A stretch of 64,000 nucleotides of DNA from Pseudobdellovibrionaceae bacterium (GTDB taxonomy: Bacteria > Bdellovibrionota > Bdellovibrionia > Bdellovibrionales > Bdellovibrionaceae). Positions 28,323-37,161 of the stretch are shown here, piece by piece. Location: assembly GCA_013359135.1 (NCBI GenBank), contig JABWCN010000016.1, positions 1-64,000 of the forward strand. The letters run 5' to 3'. How positions within the stretch are numbered: the first letter of the stretch is position 1; the number at the start of each line of letters is the position of its first letter. The position numbers and the translations under genes were made by a program. The notes under the pieces are model-generated. The model ran no database searches and had not been told where the DNA came from. It was given only the letters and a program-made list of their open reading frames with translations.

Positions 28323-29081
28323 CTATCGATTTTTTTCTAGCTCCCAAAGCTTTGCCCATTTTAAAAAAACAGAATACCCAGCACTCACTGCGATAATAAA
28401 TCCAGGCAATCCATCCATAAAACCTCTCTTATAAACATAACACTCAATAAATTTAACCAAAGGCTTGGTAACTAGATGAAAATAAGAAAAACTTTTACCA
28501 TTTTCGAGCATCTGAATAGCCTGCAAGCTGGAATACTTATCGTTTGTAACAACTTGATCAGAAATCTTTGAAAACACATAATGAGCCATAGGCTCATTAA
28601 ACTTTTCTGTTGAAGGACTTATTACCTTTTCATGAATTGGTACAGGCGCCCAATGACTTTTTTTTCTATGAAATAACCTTAGTTGATAATCAGGATACCA
28701 TCCTCCATGACGAATCCAACGATTGAGATAAAATGAAATTCTAGGAATATAATAACCTTTGTTTTCATCCAAAGAAGTCCAGCGTCGACATATCTCTTCC
28801 CGTAACTCTGGGGTAATCTCTTCATCCGCATCAAGACTTAATATCCAGTCATTATTCGCAAGAGACACAGCCTTAGCCTTTTGCTCCCCAAACCCCAGCC
28901 AAGATTGCTCTAGGAAACGAGCTCCCAACGATAAACAAATATCTTTAGTTTTATCTTTAGAAAAACTATCCAAAACAATGATATCATTAACAAAATCGGC
29001 CGACTTAAGGCATCTTTCGATATTCTTCTCTTCGTTTAAAGTAATCACAACCAAACTTAATGGTAATTTCTCTTTTGACAT
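28323..29081 (-). CDS. Family 2 glycosyltransferase (LPS-core WaaE-like)
   Basis: The 252-residue protein begins with LSLVVITLNEEKNIERCL and has the metal-binding ILSLDADEEITPELREEI, typical of GT-A family 2 enzymes. The GGWYPDYQLRLFHRKKSHW region is shared with WaaE/KdtX-type transferases that add glucose to the LPS core. The acceptor is not known here. A hydrophobic C-terminal part may associate with the membrane. It probably forms a two-gene operon with the FecR-domain gene downstream. No strong ribosome site is visible. Confidence 0.85.
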   Translation of the reverse strand: MSKEKLPLSLVVITLNEEKNIERCLKSADFVNDIIVLDSFSKDKTKDICLSLGARFLEQSWLGFGEQKAKAVSLANNDWILSLDADEEITPELREEICRRWTSLDENKGYYIPRISFYLNRWIRHGGWYPDYQLRLFHRKKSHWAPVPIHEKVISPSTEKFNEPMAHYVFSKISDQVVTNDKYSSLQAIQMLENGKSFSYFHLVTKPLVKFIECYVYKRGFMDGLPGFIIAVSAGYSVFLKWAKLWELEKNR

Positions 29082-29176
29082 ATTCTTAAACTCTCAACAG
29101 TTCATTCACTTGTCAAACAGACAACTTTCAATCTAAAATTTAAATTAAACTCATTCACCTCCGTAGGATACCAATT

Positions 29177-29812
29177 ATGAACCTAAAAAAAACTTTCACT
29201 TTTATTTTTAGCATTACCCTTTTTACAAAACCAGTTTTGGCTAACTATCTTAGCATTGGCGAATCTGGGGAAATAATTCCTAAAGATAATTACCGCTTAG
29301 GAGCGAGTCTACAATCCCTCACTGCAGGAAAATCAGGCCTCAACGTCGGGGGGTATATGGACATGGGAATAAATTCAGATTCTTCAGCAAGACTTCTCTT
29401 TGCCGTAGGCTCTGTCGACTTTCAACTTGGAGGCTCCTACAAATATATTCCATTTCCTGATTATGAAAATCAACCAGCTATCGGCGTAAGAACCGCAGCC
29501 TGGGTAGCACGCGTTTCCGACACCAGTATAACCACATTTCAAATCGCTCCTTTGATCAGCAAAAAAGTACAAGTTCCCAAAGGAGAGCTAACTCCTTACA
29601 TTGCAGTTCCTATTAATATGACTTTTACTAAAGACACGAACACCACAGGAACACAATTTGTAGTAGGCACTGAGTACTCCCATCCAGAACTTGAGAATGT
29701 TCAATTTGCTGGTGAGATTCTTTTAAACTTAAACAAATCAGAATCTGGACTGTGCCTATTTGCTAGCATTCCCCTTGACCCAAAAAAAGGATTAAAAAGA
29801 AGAAACCCCTAA
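29177..29812 (+). CDS. Exported, probably outer-membrane barrel protein
   Basis: The 211-residue precursor has a signal peptide cut near PVLAN. The mature part has alternating strands rich in Gly and aromatics (LNVGGYMDMGIN, FAVGSVDFQLGGSYKYIPF, PYIAVPINMTFTK, QFAGEILLNLN), fitting a small eight-strand barrel. I recognise no named family. It is monocistronic and divergent from the glycosyltransferase gene. Confidence 0.65.
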   Translation: MNLKKTFTFIFSITLFTKPVLANYLSIGESGEIIPKDNYRLGASLQSLTAGKSGLNVGGYMDMGINSDSSARLLFAVGSVDFQLGGSYKYIPFPDYENQPAIGVRTAAWVARVSDTSITTFQIAPLISKKVQVPKGELTPYIAVPINMTFTKDTNTTGTQFVVGTEYSHPELENVQFAGEILLNLNKSESGLCLFASIPLDPKKGLKRRNP

Positions 29813-29845
29813 TTTTTTGATTGCGATTTAGTCTAAAATAAAAAA

Positions 29846-29865
29846 TATTAGGGTGTGTCCTAATA
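29846..29865. promoter_or_regulatory. Inverted repeat in the mreB leader region
   Basis: TATTAGG and CCTAATA, 6 bases apart, lie 25 bases before the mreB start. It may be an operator or a leader hairpin; the role is unknown. Confidence 0.35.
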
Positions 29866-29889
29866 AAGCAGGGCCTTCAAAGGAGTGAT

Positions 29890-30927
29890 ATGTTTTCTTG
29901 GTTTAAGGATGATAAAAATGCAGCTGATGTCTACGTCGATTTAGGCACCGCTAACACAGTTATTAGCGTTCGAGGCAAAGGTGTCGTCCTAAATGAGCCT
30001 AGTATCGTAGCCCACCTAGCATCCACTCAGCAAAAGAAAAAAATTGTTGCTATCGGCCTTGCCGCGAAAGAAATTTCTGAAAAACAAACTGGAAATATCC
30101 TTATTCAAAAACCTATCAAAGATGGAGTGATCGCCGATTTCCACTCTGCAGAACAAATGCTAAAGTACTTTCTTCATCAACCGCAAGTGAAGTCTCAATT
30201 TTCATCACCGCGAGTAGTGGTTTCTTTACCCTTTGGCGTGACAGAGGTAGAAAAAAAAGCTGTTGTAGACGCTTGCAAAAAAGCTGGAAGTAAAAAAGTT
30301 TATCTGATTGATGAACCTATGGCTGCTGCGATAGGTGCTGGTCTTGAAATAAAATCAGCACTTGGAAGTATGATTGTGGATATTGGCGGTGGAACAACTG
30401 AAGTCGCAGTGATTGCTCTTGCTGATATTGTATACTGCGAAGCCGTTCGCGTGGGTGGCCATAAAATCGATGAAGACATTATTCAATACTTCAAACGTTA
30501 CCGTAAAATAATTCTCACTGATTCCCAAGCTGAATTTCTAAAAATCTCCATTGGCACTGCTGTCCCTAAAAAAGACATCCAAACAGCCACCATCGCAGGA
30601 AGAGATCTAGATACTGGACTAACTAAAACTATTGATGTAACCTCTGAAGAAGTTGGAATGGCAATGAATGACTGCCTTCAACAAATCATCAATGCTATAC
30701 ACAAAGCTCTAGAAAATACACCACCAGAACTTGTCTCTGATATCATCGACAAGGGAGTTTGGCTCGCTGGCGGAGGAGCCCTGATTAGAGACTTCAACCT
30801 ACGCATTCAAAATGAAGTCAGACTTCCAGTCAGAGTTGCTGACTCACCTCTTGTAGCCATCGCTAAAGGCGGCGAAATGGTTTTAGAAGACCCAACCCTT
30901 TTAGAGAAAATCCAACTAGAAGTTTAA
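29890..30927 (+). CDS. mreB: MreB rod-shape actin homologue
   Basis: The 345-residue protein has the family's length and actin-fold motifs: phosphate-1 DLGTANTVISVRGKG, phosphate-2 DIGGGTTEVAVIAL and adenosine WLAGGGALIRDFN. It polymerises at the inner membrane and guides cell-wall elongation. An AAAGGAG site precedes ATG. mreC and mreD do not follow; an M48 lipoprotein does. Bdellovibrio is known to have two MreB proteins, and this one could be such an extra copy or a main copy outside its usual operon. Confidence 0.93.
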   Translation: MFSWFKDDKNAADVYVDLGTANTVISVRGKGVVLNEPSIVAHLASTQQKKKIVAIGLAAKEISEKQTGNILIQKPIKDGVIADFHSAEQMLKYFLHQPQVKSQFSSPRVVVSLPFGVTEVEKKAVVDACKKAGSKKVYLIDEPMAAAIGAGLEIKSALGSMIVDIGGGTTEVAVIALADIVYCEAVRVGGHKIDEDIIQYFKRYRKIILTDSQAEFLKISIGTAVPKKDIQTATIAGRDLDTGLTKTIDVTSEEVGMAMNDCLQQIINAIHKALENTPPELVSDIIDKGVWLAGGGALIRDFNLRIQNEVRLPVRVADSPLVAIAKGGEMVLEDPTLLEKIQLEV

Positions 30928-30961
30928 CCATTTTTTTAGAGTCAAATTGGAGTTCGCCACT

Positions 30962-31771
30962 ATGAAACCTATCGCAAAATTGCTTTTAAGCCTCTCTCTC
31001 TTTCTTTTCTCCTCGAGCTGTATCACAAACTCTGGCGATCCTGGAATTTCCGAAGCCGAGATTAATCAAGAGGCCGAAAAAGCCTACGCCGATATCAAAG
31101 CTAAATCTAAGCTTTCCAACAACACTGAATGGAACGCTATGGTTCAACGAGTTGCCAAGAGAATCGCTAAAGCATCGGGGGAAAACTTTAACTGGGAAGC
31201 TGTTTTAATAGAGAGTCCTGAACCAAACGCTTGGTGTATGCCTGGAGGAAAAATGGCTGTTTACACAGGGATTATGCCTATTCTAAAAACAGAAGCAGCT
31301 TTAGCTGCAGTTCTAGGTCATGAGGTTGCCCATGCTACTTTAAGACATGGACTCAAGGGTTACGCCAGAGCCAAACAAGAAAGTTATACCGGCTTATTAA
31401 TTTTAGGAGCTGCTGTTGTAGGTGGCGAGCTTTTATGTAAGGATCAGCGCTGCAAACAATGGGCTTCCTTGGGAGGAGCTGCAGCTGGCTTTGCTCTTAC
31501 TTTTTTAAATCGTAAATTTTCTAGAGCTGACGAATCTGCGGCTGACAAAGATGGACAAATTTTTATGGCTAGAGCAGGCTATGATCCCTCAGAGTCTATT
31601 AAACTTTGGGAGCGAATGGGTGCTAATGGAGGCCAAAAACCTCCAGAATTTTTGTCAACTCATCCAAGCGATGAAACAAGAAGAAACCATCTGACTGAAT
31701 GGATGCCACAGGCTCAACAAGAATATCAAAAAAGCACAACAAAATATGGCCTTGGTGCTACCATCAAATGA
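30962..31771 (+). CDS. M48-family metalloprotease lipoprotein
   Basis: ATG at 30962 is chosen over an upstream in-frame TTG (30947) because the signal peptide starts there and GGAG precedes it. The 269-residue precursor has a lipobox SSSC. The zinc motif HEVAHATLRHG and the third ligand region FSRADESAADKDG are typical of M48 enzymes of the LoiP/YcaL/BepA group, which degrade misfolded outer-membrane proteins. It follows mreB by 34 bases and is probably co-transcribed with it. Confidence 0.92.
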   Translation: MKPIAKLLLSLSLFLFSSSCITNSGDPGISEAEINQEAEKAYADIKAKSKLSNNTEWNAMVQRVAKRIAKASGENFNWEAVLIESPEPNAWCMPGGKMAVYTGIMPILKTEAALAAVLGHEVAHATLRHGLKGYARAKQESYTGLLILGAAVVGGELLCKDQRCKQWASLGGAAAGFALTFLNRKFSRADESAADKDGQIFMARAGYDPSESIKLWERMGANGGQKPPEFLSTHPSDETRRNHLTEWMPQAQQEYQKSTTKYGLGATIK

Positions 31772-31786
31772 AGTCTAACTTAGACT
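31772..31786. terminator. Inverted repeat between converging genes
   Basis: AGTCTAA and TTAGACT flank one central base between the M48 and class IV aminotransferase stops. It may act as a weak terminator, but there is no good T-run. Confidence 0.35.
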
Positions 31787-31798
31787 ATGTATTTAGTA

Positions 31799-32692
31799 TT
31801 ATTGATCTGATCTTATTAAGTGCAAATAGTTATCATAATCCTTAGGGCGACAAAAAATCGTATCCTCTAATTTTTGCACCCACAAGATATCCAGAGTCGT
31901 CCCAATCACAAAAAGGCTATCGGCCTCAAGGACTTGCTGCTGAGTGATTTTTTTTTGCATCACAGTGACTTTCTTATGCTCAGTGACTAGCTCAAGAAAC
32001 CGACTCAGAGTAGTTCCTTTCAAAATACCTTCCCAGGGCGGCAAGTAAAGGACATGATCTTTTTGAATAAAAATATTCTCTGTGTAACTCTCTGTAAGAT
32101 TTTTTTCTTCATCAAGACCGACAATGAAATCTAACCCTCTTTCCTCACATTCTTTTTTCATCAATACATTTGTCAAATAATTTAAGGTCTTTGTGCGGGC
32201 TAAAAAAGGTATCTTCGCTGGCACTTGACTCCACCCTACCGTTACGCCTTCCGTAAACCATTTCTCGGGAAGATCTTTAAGCTTTGTCGCCACTATATAA
32301 ACCTGAGTTCCCAGCGTATCCTTAGGACTGACTCCAAAACTCCCAGGACCACGGGTCAAGTAAACCCTAAAAATTCCTTTAATTTGCTGCTCTTGTGGCA
32401 ACATAGCTAACATTTTAAATATAATTTTTTTTAAATCCTCTTTTTGAAAAAGACATTTCAAACCAATATTTTGTGCGCTTTGAAATAGACGTTGTAGATG
32501 CTCCTCTAAAAGCCACACTCGCCCCTGACTCCATTTAATAGCTTCAAAAACCCCATCACCTCGATGAAAACCGTGATCATCAATGGGAATCAACATCCAG
32601 CGAGGATCAGTCGTATACGAGTCAAAATAACTTGAGTAAAAACAAAGAAACTGATCTTGATAAGGAAACAAAGGCAAATTTTTTATATCCAT
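31799..32692 (-). CDS. Class IV PLP aminotransferase (BCAT / aminodeoxychorismate lyase type)
   Basis: The 297-residue protein has the fold-type IV signature: HGFHRGDGVFEAIKW near the N-terminus, the PLP Lys in ARTKTLNYLTN, and LTESYTENIF with the phosphate-side Glu/Asn. The family includes branched-chain and D-amino acid aminotransferases and PabC; sequence alone does not separate them here. It acts in the cytoplasm. It is monocistronic and has no clear ribosome site. Confidence 0.88.
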   Translation of the reverse strand: MDIKNLPLFPYQDQFLCFYSSYFDSYTTDPRWMLIPIDDHGFHRGDGVFEAIKWSQGRVWLLEEHLQRLFQSAQNIGLKCLFQKEDLKKIIFKMLAMLPQEQQIKGIFRVYLTRGPGSFGVSPKDTLGTQVYIVATKLKDLPEKWFTEGVTVGWSQVPAKIPFLARTKTLNYLTNVLMKKECEERGLDFIVGLDEEKNLTESYTENIFIQKDHVLYLPPWEGILKGTTLSRFLELVTEHKKVTVMQKKITQQQVLEADSLFVIGTTLDILWVQKLEDTIFCRPKDYDNYLHLIRSDQ

Positions 32693-32819
32693 GCAACAAG
32701 GATATAAAAAATAGATTAAAACTCAAGTTGTTAATTTTTTTTACTTAGTTTCTATATTCAGTTTTATATTTGACCAAAAGAATTTCAACTAGCATGATTT
32801 ATTTATCATAAGGAGTGTT

Positions 32820-33743
32820 ATGAATTCAAAATGGATTTTACCAATAGTTATTCTGTCTTTAACTTTATCTCATTGCTCATCAAAATCTAAGAAAAAAGAA
32901 GAAGTTAAATCGATTTCTACACCTGTTTCTACATCAATTCCTGAAAATATCAAACCCCCTGAACTTCAAAATGAAAAAACACAACAATCCTCACCATCTA
33001 AAGAGTTGGATGATTTAAAGGTAACGTTAAAAAAAGCAGAAGCTACAGTCATCAACACCAATAAAGTTGTCGAACCCGTCGTTATTAAAAACACTCCCAC
33101 AACTTCATCAGCTCATCAGTCTCACCACGCCTCCTCAGACAAATCAGACTCTGTTCCGGCAGAAAAAGCACTTGGTTGGCTTAAAAATGGTAACACGCGT
33201 TTCATGAAAGGTTATTTCCGCAAAGATGGAGCTAGCAAAAAAGACATTGAAAGACTTTCTTCAGGACAAAAACCTCACTCGATTATTTTATCTTGTAGTG
33301 ATTCTAGGGTTCCCCCAGAAGTTCTTTTCGACCAGAAACTGGGAGAAATTTTTGTAGTAAGAACTGCTGGACAATCCCTCGACTCAGCTAGCCTGGCAAG
33401 TATTGAATATGCCGTTGAACACCTTGGCAGTCAGCTTTTAGTTGTTATGGGACACTCTTCCTGTGGGGCTGTTAAGGCAGCCTTTGGAGCCGCTCCAGGA
33501 ACTGACATTGGAAGTCCGCATCTGAATGCTTTAGTTGCTGATATTCAACCGCGTATTGCCTCTAAAATGAAAGCGAAACCTTCTGAATCCTATGTTGCTG
33601 AAGGCTGGGACAACACGATGGGAGCAGTTACAGAACTAATGGAAAAATCTAAAATAGTGCGCGAGGCAGTTAAAAACAATCATTTAAGAATTGAATCAGC
33701 ACTTTATCATTTAAACAGTGGTGCCGTAGAATGGTCACATTAA
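32820..33743 (+). CDS. Exported beta-class carbonic anhydrase lipoprotein
   Basis: The first 20 residues form a signal peptide ending in a lipobox-like LSHC. A Ser/Lys/Pro-rich linker of about 90 residues follows, and then a beta-carbonic anhydrase. Zinc ligands are visible: CSDSRVPPE (Cys, Asp-Arg pair) and GHSSCGAVKAA (His, Cys). It interconverts carbon dioxide and bicarbonate. Beta-class enzymes are usually cytoplasmic, so a lipid-anchored form with a long spacer points to the periplasm or cell surface. An AAGGAG ribosome site supports the start. Confidence 0.93.
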   Translation: MNSKWILPIVILSLTLSHCSSKSKKKEEVKSISTPVSTSIPENIKPPELQNEKTQQSSPSKELDDLKVTLKKAEATVINTNKVVEPVVIKNTPTTSSAHQSHHASSDKSDSVPAEKALGWLKNGNTRFMKGYFRKDGASKKDIERLSSGQKPHSIILSCSDSRVPPEVLFDQKLGEIFVVRTAGQSLDSASLASIEYAVEHLGSQLLVVMGHSSCGAVKAAFGAAPGTDIGSPHLNALVADIQPRIASKMKAKPSESYVAEGWDNTMGAVTELMEKSKIVREAVKNNHLRIESALYHLNSGAVEWSH

Positions 33744-33785
33744 AAACATTCTATTTCTTGATCTCTTTTTAAAATGAATGAATAA

Positions 33786-34559
33786 ATGAATAAAAAAATT
33801 GAGAAAGCCTATAATTTATTTCGTGAGATGGAAAAAAAATTTCCATCTCAAAAACTTCTTAATCAAGACTTAGATTTACTTAAATCTCTGCTTATTTCAC
33901 TAAAAGAAGAGAAAGATGTGGATCTACAAAGACTCTACCATATTCATCTGCATTTACATCTTGATATGAGCCAAAAAGAGTTTTCATACTGGCTAATACC
34001 TCTAGAACGATATCTAAAAAAAGATCTTAAAGATGATGACTTTTTAATTTTCAATAAAGATCATGAGGAAAGAAAAGAATACAAAAAAACCTTACCCGTA
34101 GTTGTGATTTTAGACCATGTAAGAAGCAGCTTTAATGTTGGTTCTATTTTCCGTTCTTGTGAAGCTTTTCATATCGAAAAAATTTATCTCGTTGGCTACA
34201 CACCAGACCCAACTAACTCGAAAACAAAGAAAACAACGCTTGGCGCTGATGAATTTATTCCTTGGGAAACTGTCCCCAAGATATCTCCCTTAATTGAAAA
34301 GCTTCAACAAGAGCATTTTCATGTCATCGCCGCTGAAACCACTTCCCATGCCACACCTCTTCATCATCCTTTTAATCATAAAAAGGTAGCTTTTGTTTTT
34401 GGGAATGAACGTTTTGGTCTAGATCCTGAAGTTATTAAACTTTGTCAAGAAACGAGAATCCTACCACTAGCAGGGTATAAAAACTCACTCAACATTGCCA
34501 ATTGTGTTTCTATTTTTATTTATGAATACGCTCGCCAATTTGCTGAACTTAAGCTATAG
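33786..34559 (+). CDS. SpoU/TrmH-family RNA 2'-O-methyltransferase
   Basis: The C-terminal 160 residues are a SPOUT knot domain with ILDHVRSSFNVGSIFRSCEA, VFGNERFGLDPEVI and LPLAGYKNSLNIANCVSIFI, the three classical SpoU motifs. The first 95 residues form a charged, helical extension. It methylates ribose in tRNA or rRNA; the target is unknown. It lies 8 bases before trmO and is probably co-transcribed with it. Confidence 0.9.
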   Translation: MNKKIEKAYNLFREMEKKFPSQKLLNQDLDLLKSLLISLKEEKDVDLQRLYHIHLHLHLDMSQKEFSYWLIPLERYLKKDLKDDDFLIFNKDHEERKEYKKTLPVVVILDHVRSSFNVGSIFRSCEAFHIEKIYLVGYTPDPTNSKTKKTTLGADEFIPWETVPKISPLIEKLQQEHFHVIAAETTSHATPLHHPFNHKKVAFVFGNERFGLDPEVIKLCQETRILPLAGYKNSLNIANCVSIFIYEYARQFAELKL

Positions 34560-34567
34560 AGAGCAAC

Positions 34568-35398
34568 ATGCCTGAATGTCTTCAATTTAAGCCTATTGGC
34601 TTTTTCAAAACCAGAAAAAAAGTCAAAACCTATGATCTACCAAGACAACCTTTAGTCATGGGTGCGCCTTCTCTTTCGGAACTTGATTACAAAAAATGTG
34701 ATTATATCGAACTCGAAAAAGATTACTTATTTGAACAAGCCCTTGAAAAACTAGATGGATTCAGCCGTATTTGGGTTATTTTCTTATTTCATGAGAATAA
34801 CCATTGGAATCCTAAGATACGGCCACCACGTGGGGAAAAAAATAAAATTGGTGTTTTTGCCTCACGTTCTCCCTATCGCCCCAACCCCATCGGCATGAGT
34901 TGTGTTGAGTTGATAAAAATTAAAGGACTTCGTCTTTATTTAGCAGATTCTGATATTCTTAATAACACCCCTATCTTGGATATTAAACCCTACATTCCCT
35001 TCTGTGATTCTTTTACAGACTCTAAAATTGGCTGGCTTGAAAACATTGAAACAACCAAGTACAATATTAGCTTTTCACAAGAATCATTAGATCAAATTTC
35101 ATTTTTAAAAAATACTTTCCAAGTAGAATTGGAATTTTTTATTACCTCACAACTGAGCTATGAACCGCTAAACAAAGATAAAAAAAGACTTTGGATCCAC
35201 GAAGAACATGCCTTCCTAGGATACAAAACTTGGCTAGTAAAATTTAGAGTCAATGAAACAAGTAAAGAAATTTTTATTTTAAAAATTAACTCAGGTTACT
35301 CATCTAAAGACTTAGCTCCTGGTACTATAGATAAGTACCAAGATAAAATATCACATCGAATTTTTATCGAAAAATTCGGGCATGATAATATGAAATGA
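34568..35398 (+). CDS. trmO: tRNA m6t6A37 methyltransferase TrmO
   Basis: The 276-residue protein starts with FKPIGFFKTRKKVKTYDLPR and has the family signature GVFASRSPYRPNPIGMS, followed by LDIKPYIPFCDS. These mark TrmO (YaeB/TsaA, UPF0066), which N6-methylates t6A at position 37 of certain tRNAs using SAM. The C-terminal part, with YSSKDLAPGTIDKYQ, matches the second TrmO domain. GAGAG precedes ATG. MtaB, encoded at 60-61.5 kb, modifies the same t6A nucleoside. Confidence 0.92.
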   Translation: MPECLQFKPIGFFKTRKKVKTYDLPRQPLVMGAPSLSELDYKKCDYIELEKDYLFEQALEKLDGFSRIWVIFLFHENNHWNPKIRPPRGEKNKIGVFASRSPYRPNPIGMSCVELIKIKGLRLYLADSDILNNTPILDIKPYIPFCDSFTDSKIGWLENIETTKYNISFSQESLDQISFLKNTFQVELEFFITSQLSYEPLNKDKKRLWIHEEHAFLGYKTWLVKFRVNETSKEIFILKINSGYSSKDLAPGTIDKYQDKISHRIFIEKFGHDNMK

Positions 35399-35499
35399 AT
35401 TCTTCCTAAAAGTGAAAGTTTCATCACATTAATTTCGCCCCAAGTCGCAATCAAAAGAATAATTACACTAGAATTATTTATATTCTATTATTAACTATT

Positions 35500-37140
35500 A
35501 TGAAAAATCTAAACCGTGTTTTGTATGTTAGCTTATTTATAACATTTTTTTTGATAGTTTACTTAAAAGTTCAAAGCTCCCATCTTGATAGTTGGATTAC
35601 CCTTGTCATCTTTGCAGGTCTCTTACTCAACAGTTTTTTTACAATACTTATTTTATTTCTTGTTTCTAGGATTCAAAAAAACATCAAAGATTCCATTGCA
35701 GATATCAGAGAGGCCGCCTCTAAAGTGGCTAAAGCGAGTTTATTACTTTCCCACCAAAGTCAGAAACAAAAACAATCCTCTGAATCTATATCTGTCCTTT
35801 TTCATGAGAGCCTTAAAGCTTTGAACGAGATAAATCAACTTTCTGCAAAAAATAAAAGTGAAACTTTTGAGGCAAATACGGAAATTATTGAAGGTAAAAA
35901 TTCAGCACTTGAAAGCCGCACAACTCTTGAAAAAGTTCAAAATGAAATTCAAAACCTTGTCAATGACTCAGAGAAAATTCAGGAGATCACAAGTTTCATT
36001 GATGATATTTCATTTAAAACTAATCTACTATCCCTGAACGCTGCCGTTGAAGCGGCAAGAGCCGGCGAACATGGAAAAGGCTTTGCCGTTGTTGCTGACG
36101 CTGTCAGAGATCTAGCACAACAATCCTCTTCTTCCACAAAAAAAATTAGGGATATCATAGACAACGTTGTCGATAAATCAAAAAAAAGCGCCAACCATTT
36201 AGAAGAAAGTCACTTGCAAATTCAAAATATGATCAGTCATATTGATCTCTCTGTAAAGAGAAGTGGCTTAATTTTAGACTCCTCAGAAAGTCAACTATTA
36301 CAGCTCAACACAGCCAACGATTCTCTACATAATATTGAAAGCGAGTCACTAAATAACGAAAATTTAGCAAAAAAAACTTCAGACATTTCAAAACAGCTTT
36401 CACAGCAAGCAAGTGTTTTTGAAGAAAAAATTTTGAATCTTTCAGAACTTACAGGAATTGAGTTTGAGACACTAAAGCACCTCAATTACCTGCAAAAAGC
36501 AAGAATTTTAGCCGCTGATTGTGCAAAAATAATTTCTACGGAAATTCAAAAAAATGAATTCACTCTCTCCGAATTATTAGAGTTTAATTATATAGAGATC
36601 AAAGATTTTAACATCAAATCTTTGGGTTATTTATTTGACGTTTCCAAGGTTCCTCTATCTGGCTTCTCTCCAAAAAAATATTTCACCAACTATGACTCTA
36701 AAATTGATCTAAAGTTACAGCCCCTTTTTGATAATTTCCTAAAAGATAACTCTGAGTTTCTATTTGCCTTGCCTGTAGATCTAAATGCCTATGCCCCCAT
36801 ACACAACGCAAAATTCTGTAAGGCATGGACAAATGATCCACAAAAAGATTTAATTGGAAATCGAGTCAAAAGATTTTTTAATGACAACATGACTTTCTTA
36901 AAAAACACGCGTGTGGGACTTTTATCAGACGACTCAAAGATACCTTCATTTATTGATAGTCGTTCCCAATTGCGAGAGCTTAATTGTCAACTTCACCAAA
37001 ATCGTATGTCTGAGAAAAAATATCTGATTCAAACTTACCTCAGAGATACAGGAGAGATTGCAACCAATCTCAGTGTCCCTATTTTTGTTTTTGGCGAGCG
37101 CTATGGTACCGTAGTCGTCTGCTGGGTAGAAAATCATTAA
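35500..37140 (+). CDS. Methyl-accepting chemotaxis protein with C-terminal sensor domain
   Basis: Two membrane segments (residues about 8-23 and 35-57) are joined by only about ten residues, so there is no periplasmic ligand domain. The signalling hairpin tip, [20 protein letters not shown], lies at about residues 175-195 in a long coiled coil. The last 200 residues form a C-terminal domain with [24 protein letters not shown] and [18 protein letters not shown], as in MCPs that carry a C-terminal cytoplasmic sensor. It should signal through CheA/CheW; no che genes are nearby. No strong ribosome site is seen. Confidence 0.9.
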   Translation: MKNLNRVLYVSLFITFFLIVYLKVQSSHLDSWITLVIFAGLLLNSFFTILILFLVSRIQKNIKDSIADIREAASKVAKASLLLSHQSQKQKQSSESISVLFHESLKALNEINQLSAKNKSETFEANTEIIEGKNSALESRTTLEKVQNEIQNLVNDSEKIQEITSFIDDISFKTNLLSLNAAVEAARAGEHGKGFAVVADAVRDLAQQSSSSTKKIRDIIDNVVDKSKKSANHLEESHLQIQNMISHIDLSVKRSGLILDSSESQLLQLNTANDSLHNIESESLNNENLAKKTSDISKQLSQQASVFEEKILNLSELTGIEFETLKHLNYLQKARILAADCAKIISTEIQKNEFTLSELLEFNYIEIKDFNIKSLGYLFDVSKVPLSGFSPKKYFTNYDSKIDLKLQPLFDNFLKDNSEFLFALPVDLNAYAPIHNAKFCKAWTNDPQKDLIGNRVKRFFNDNMTFLKNTRVGLLSDDSKIPSFIDSRSQLRELNCQLHQNRMSEKKYLIQTYLRDTGEIATNLSVPIFVFGERYGTVVVCWVENH

Positions 37141-37161
37141 GTTCTTAACAAAAAGGACACT

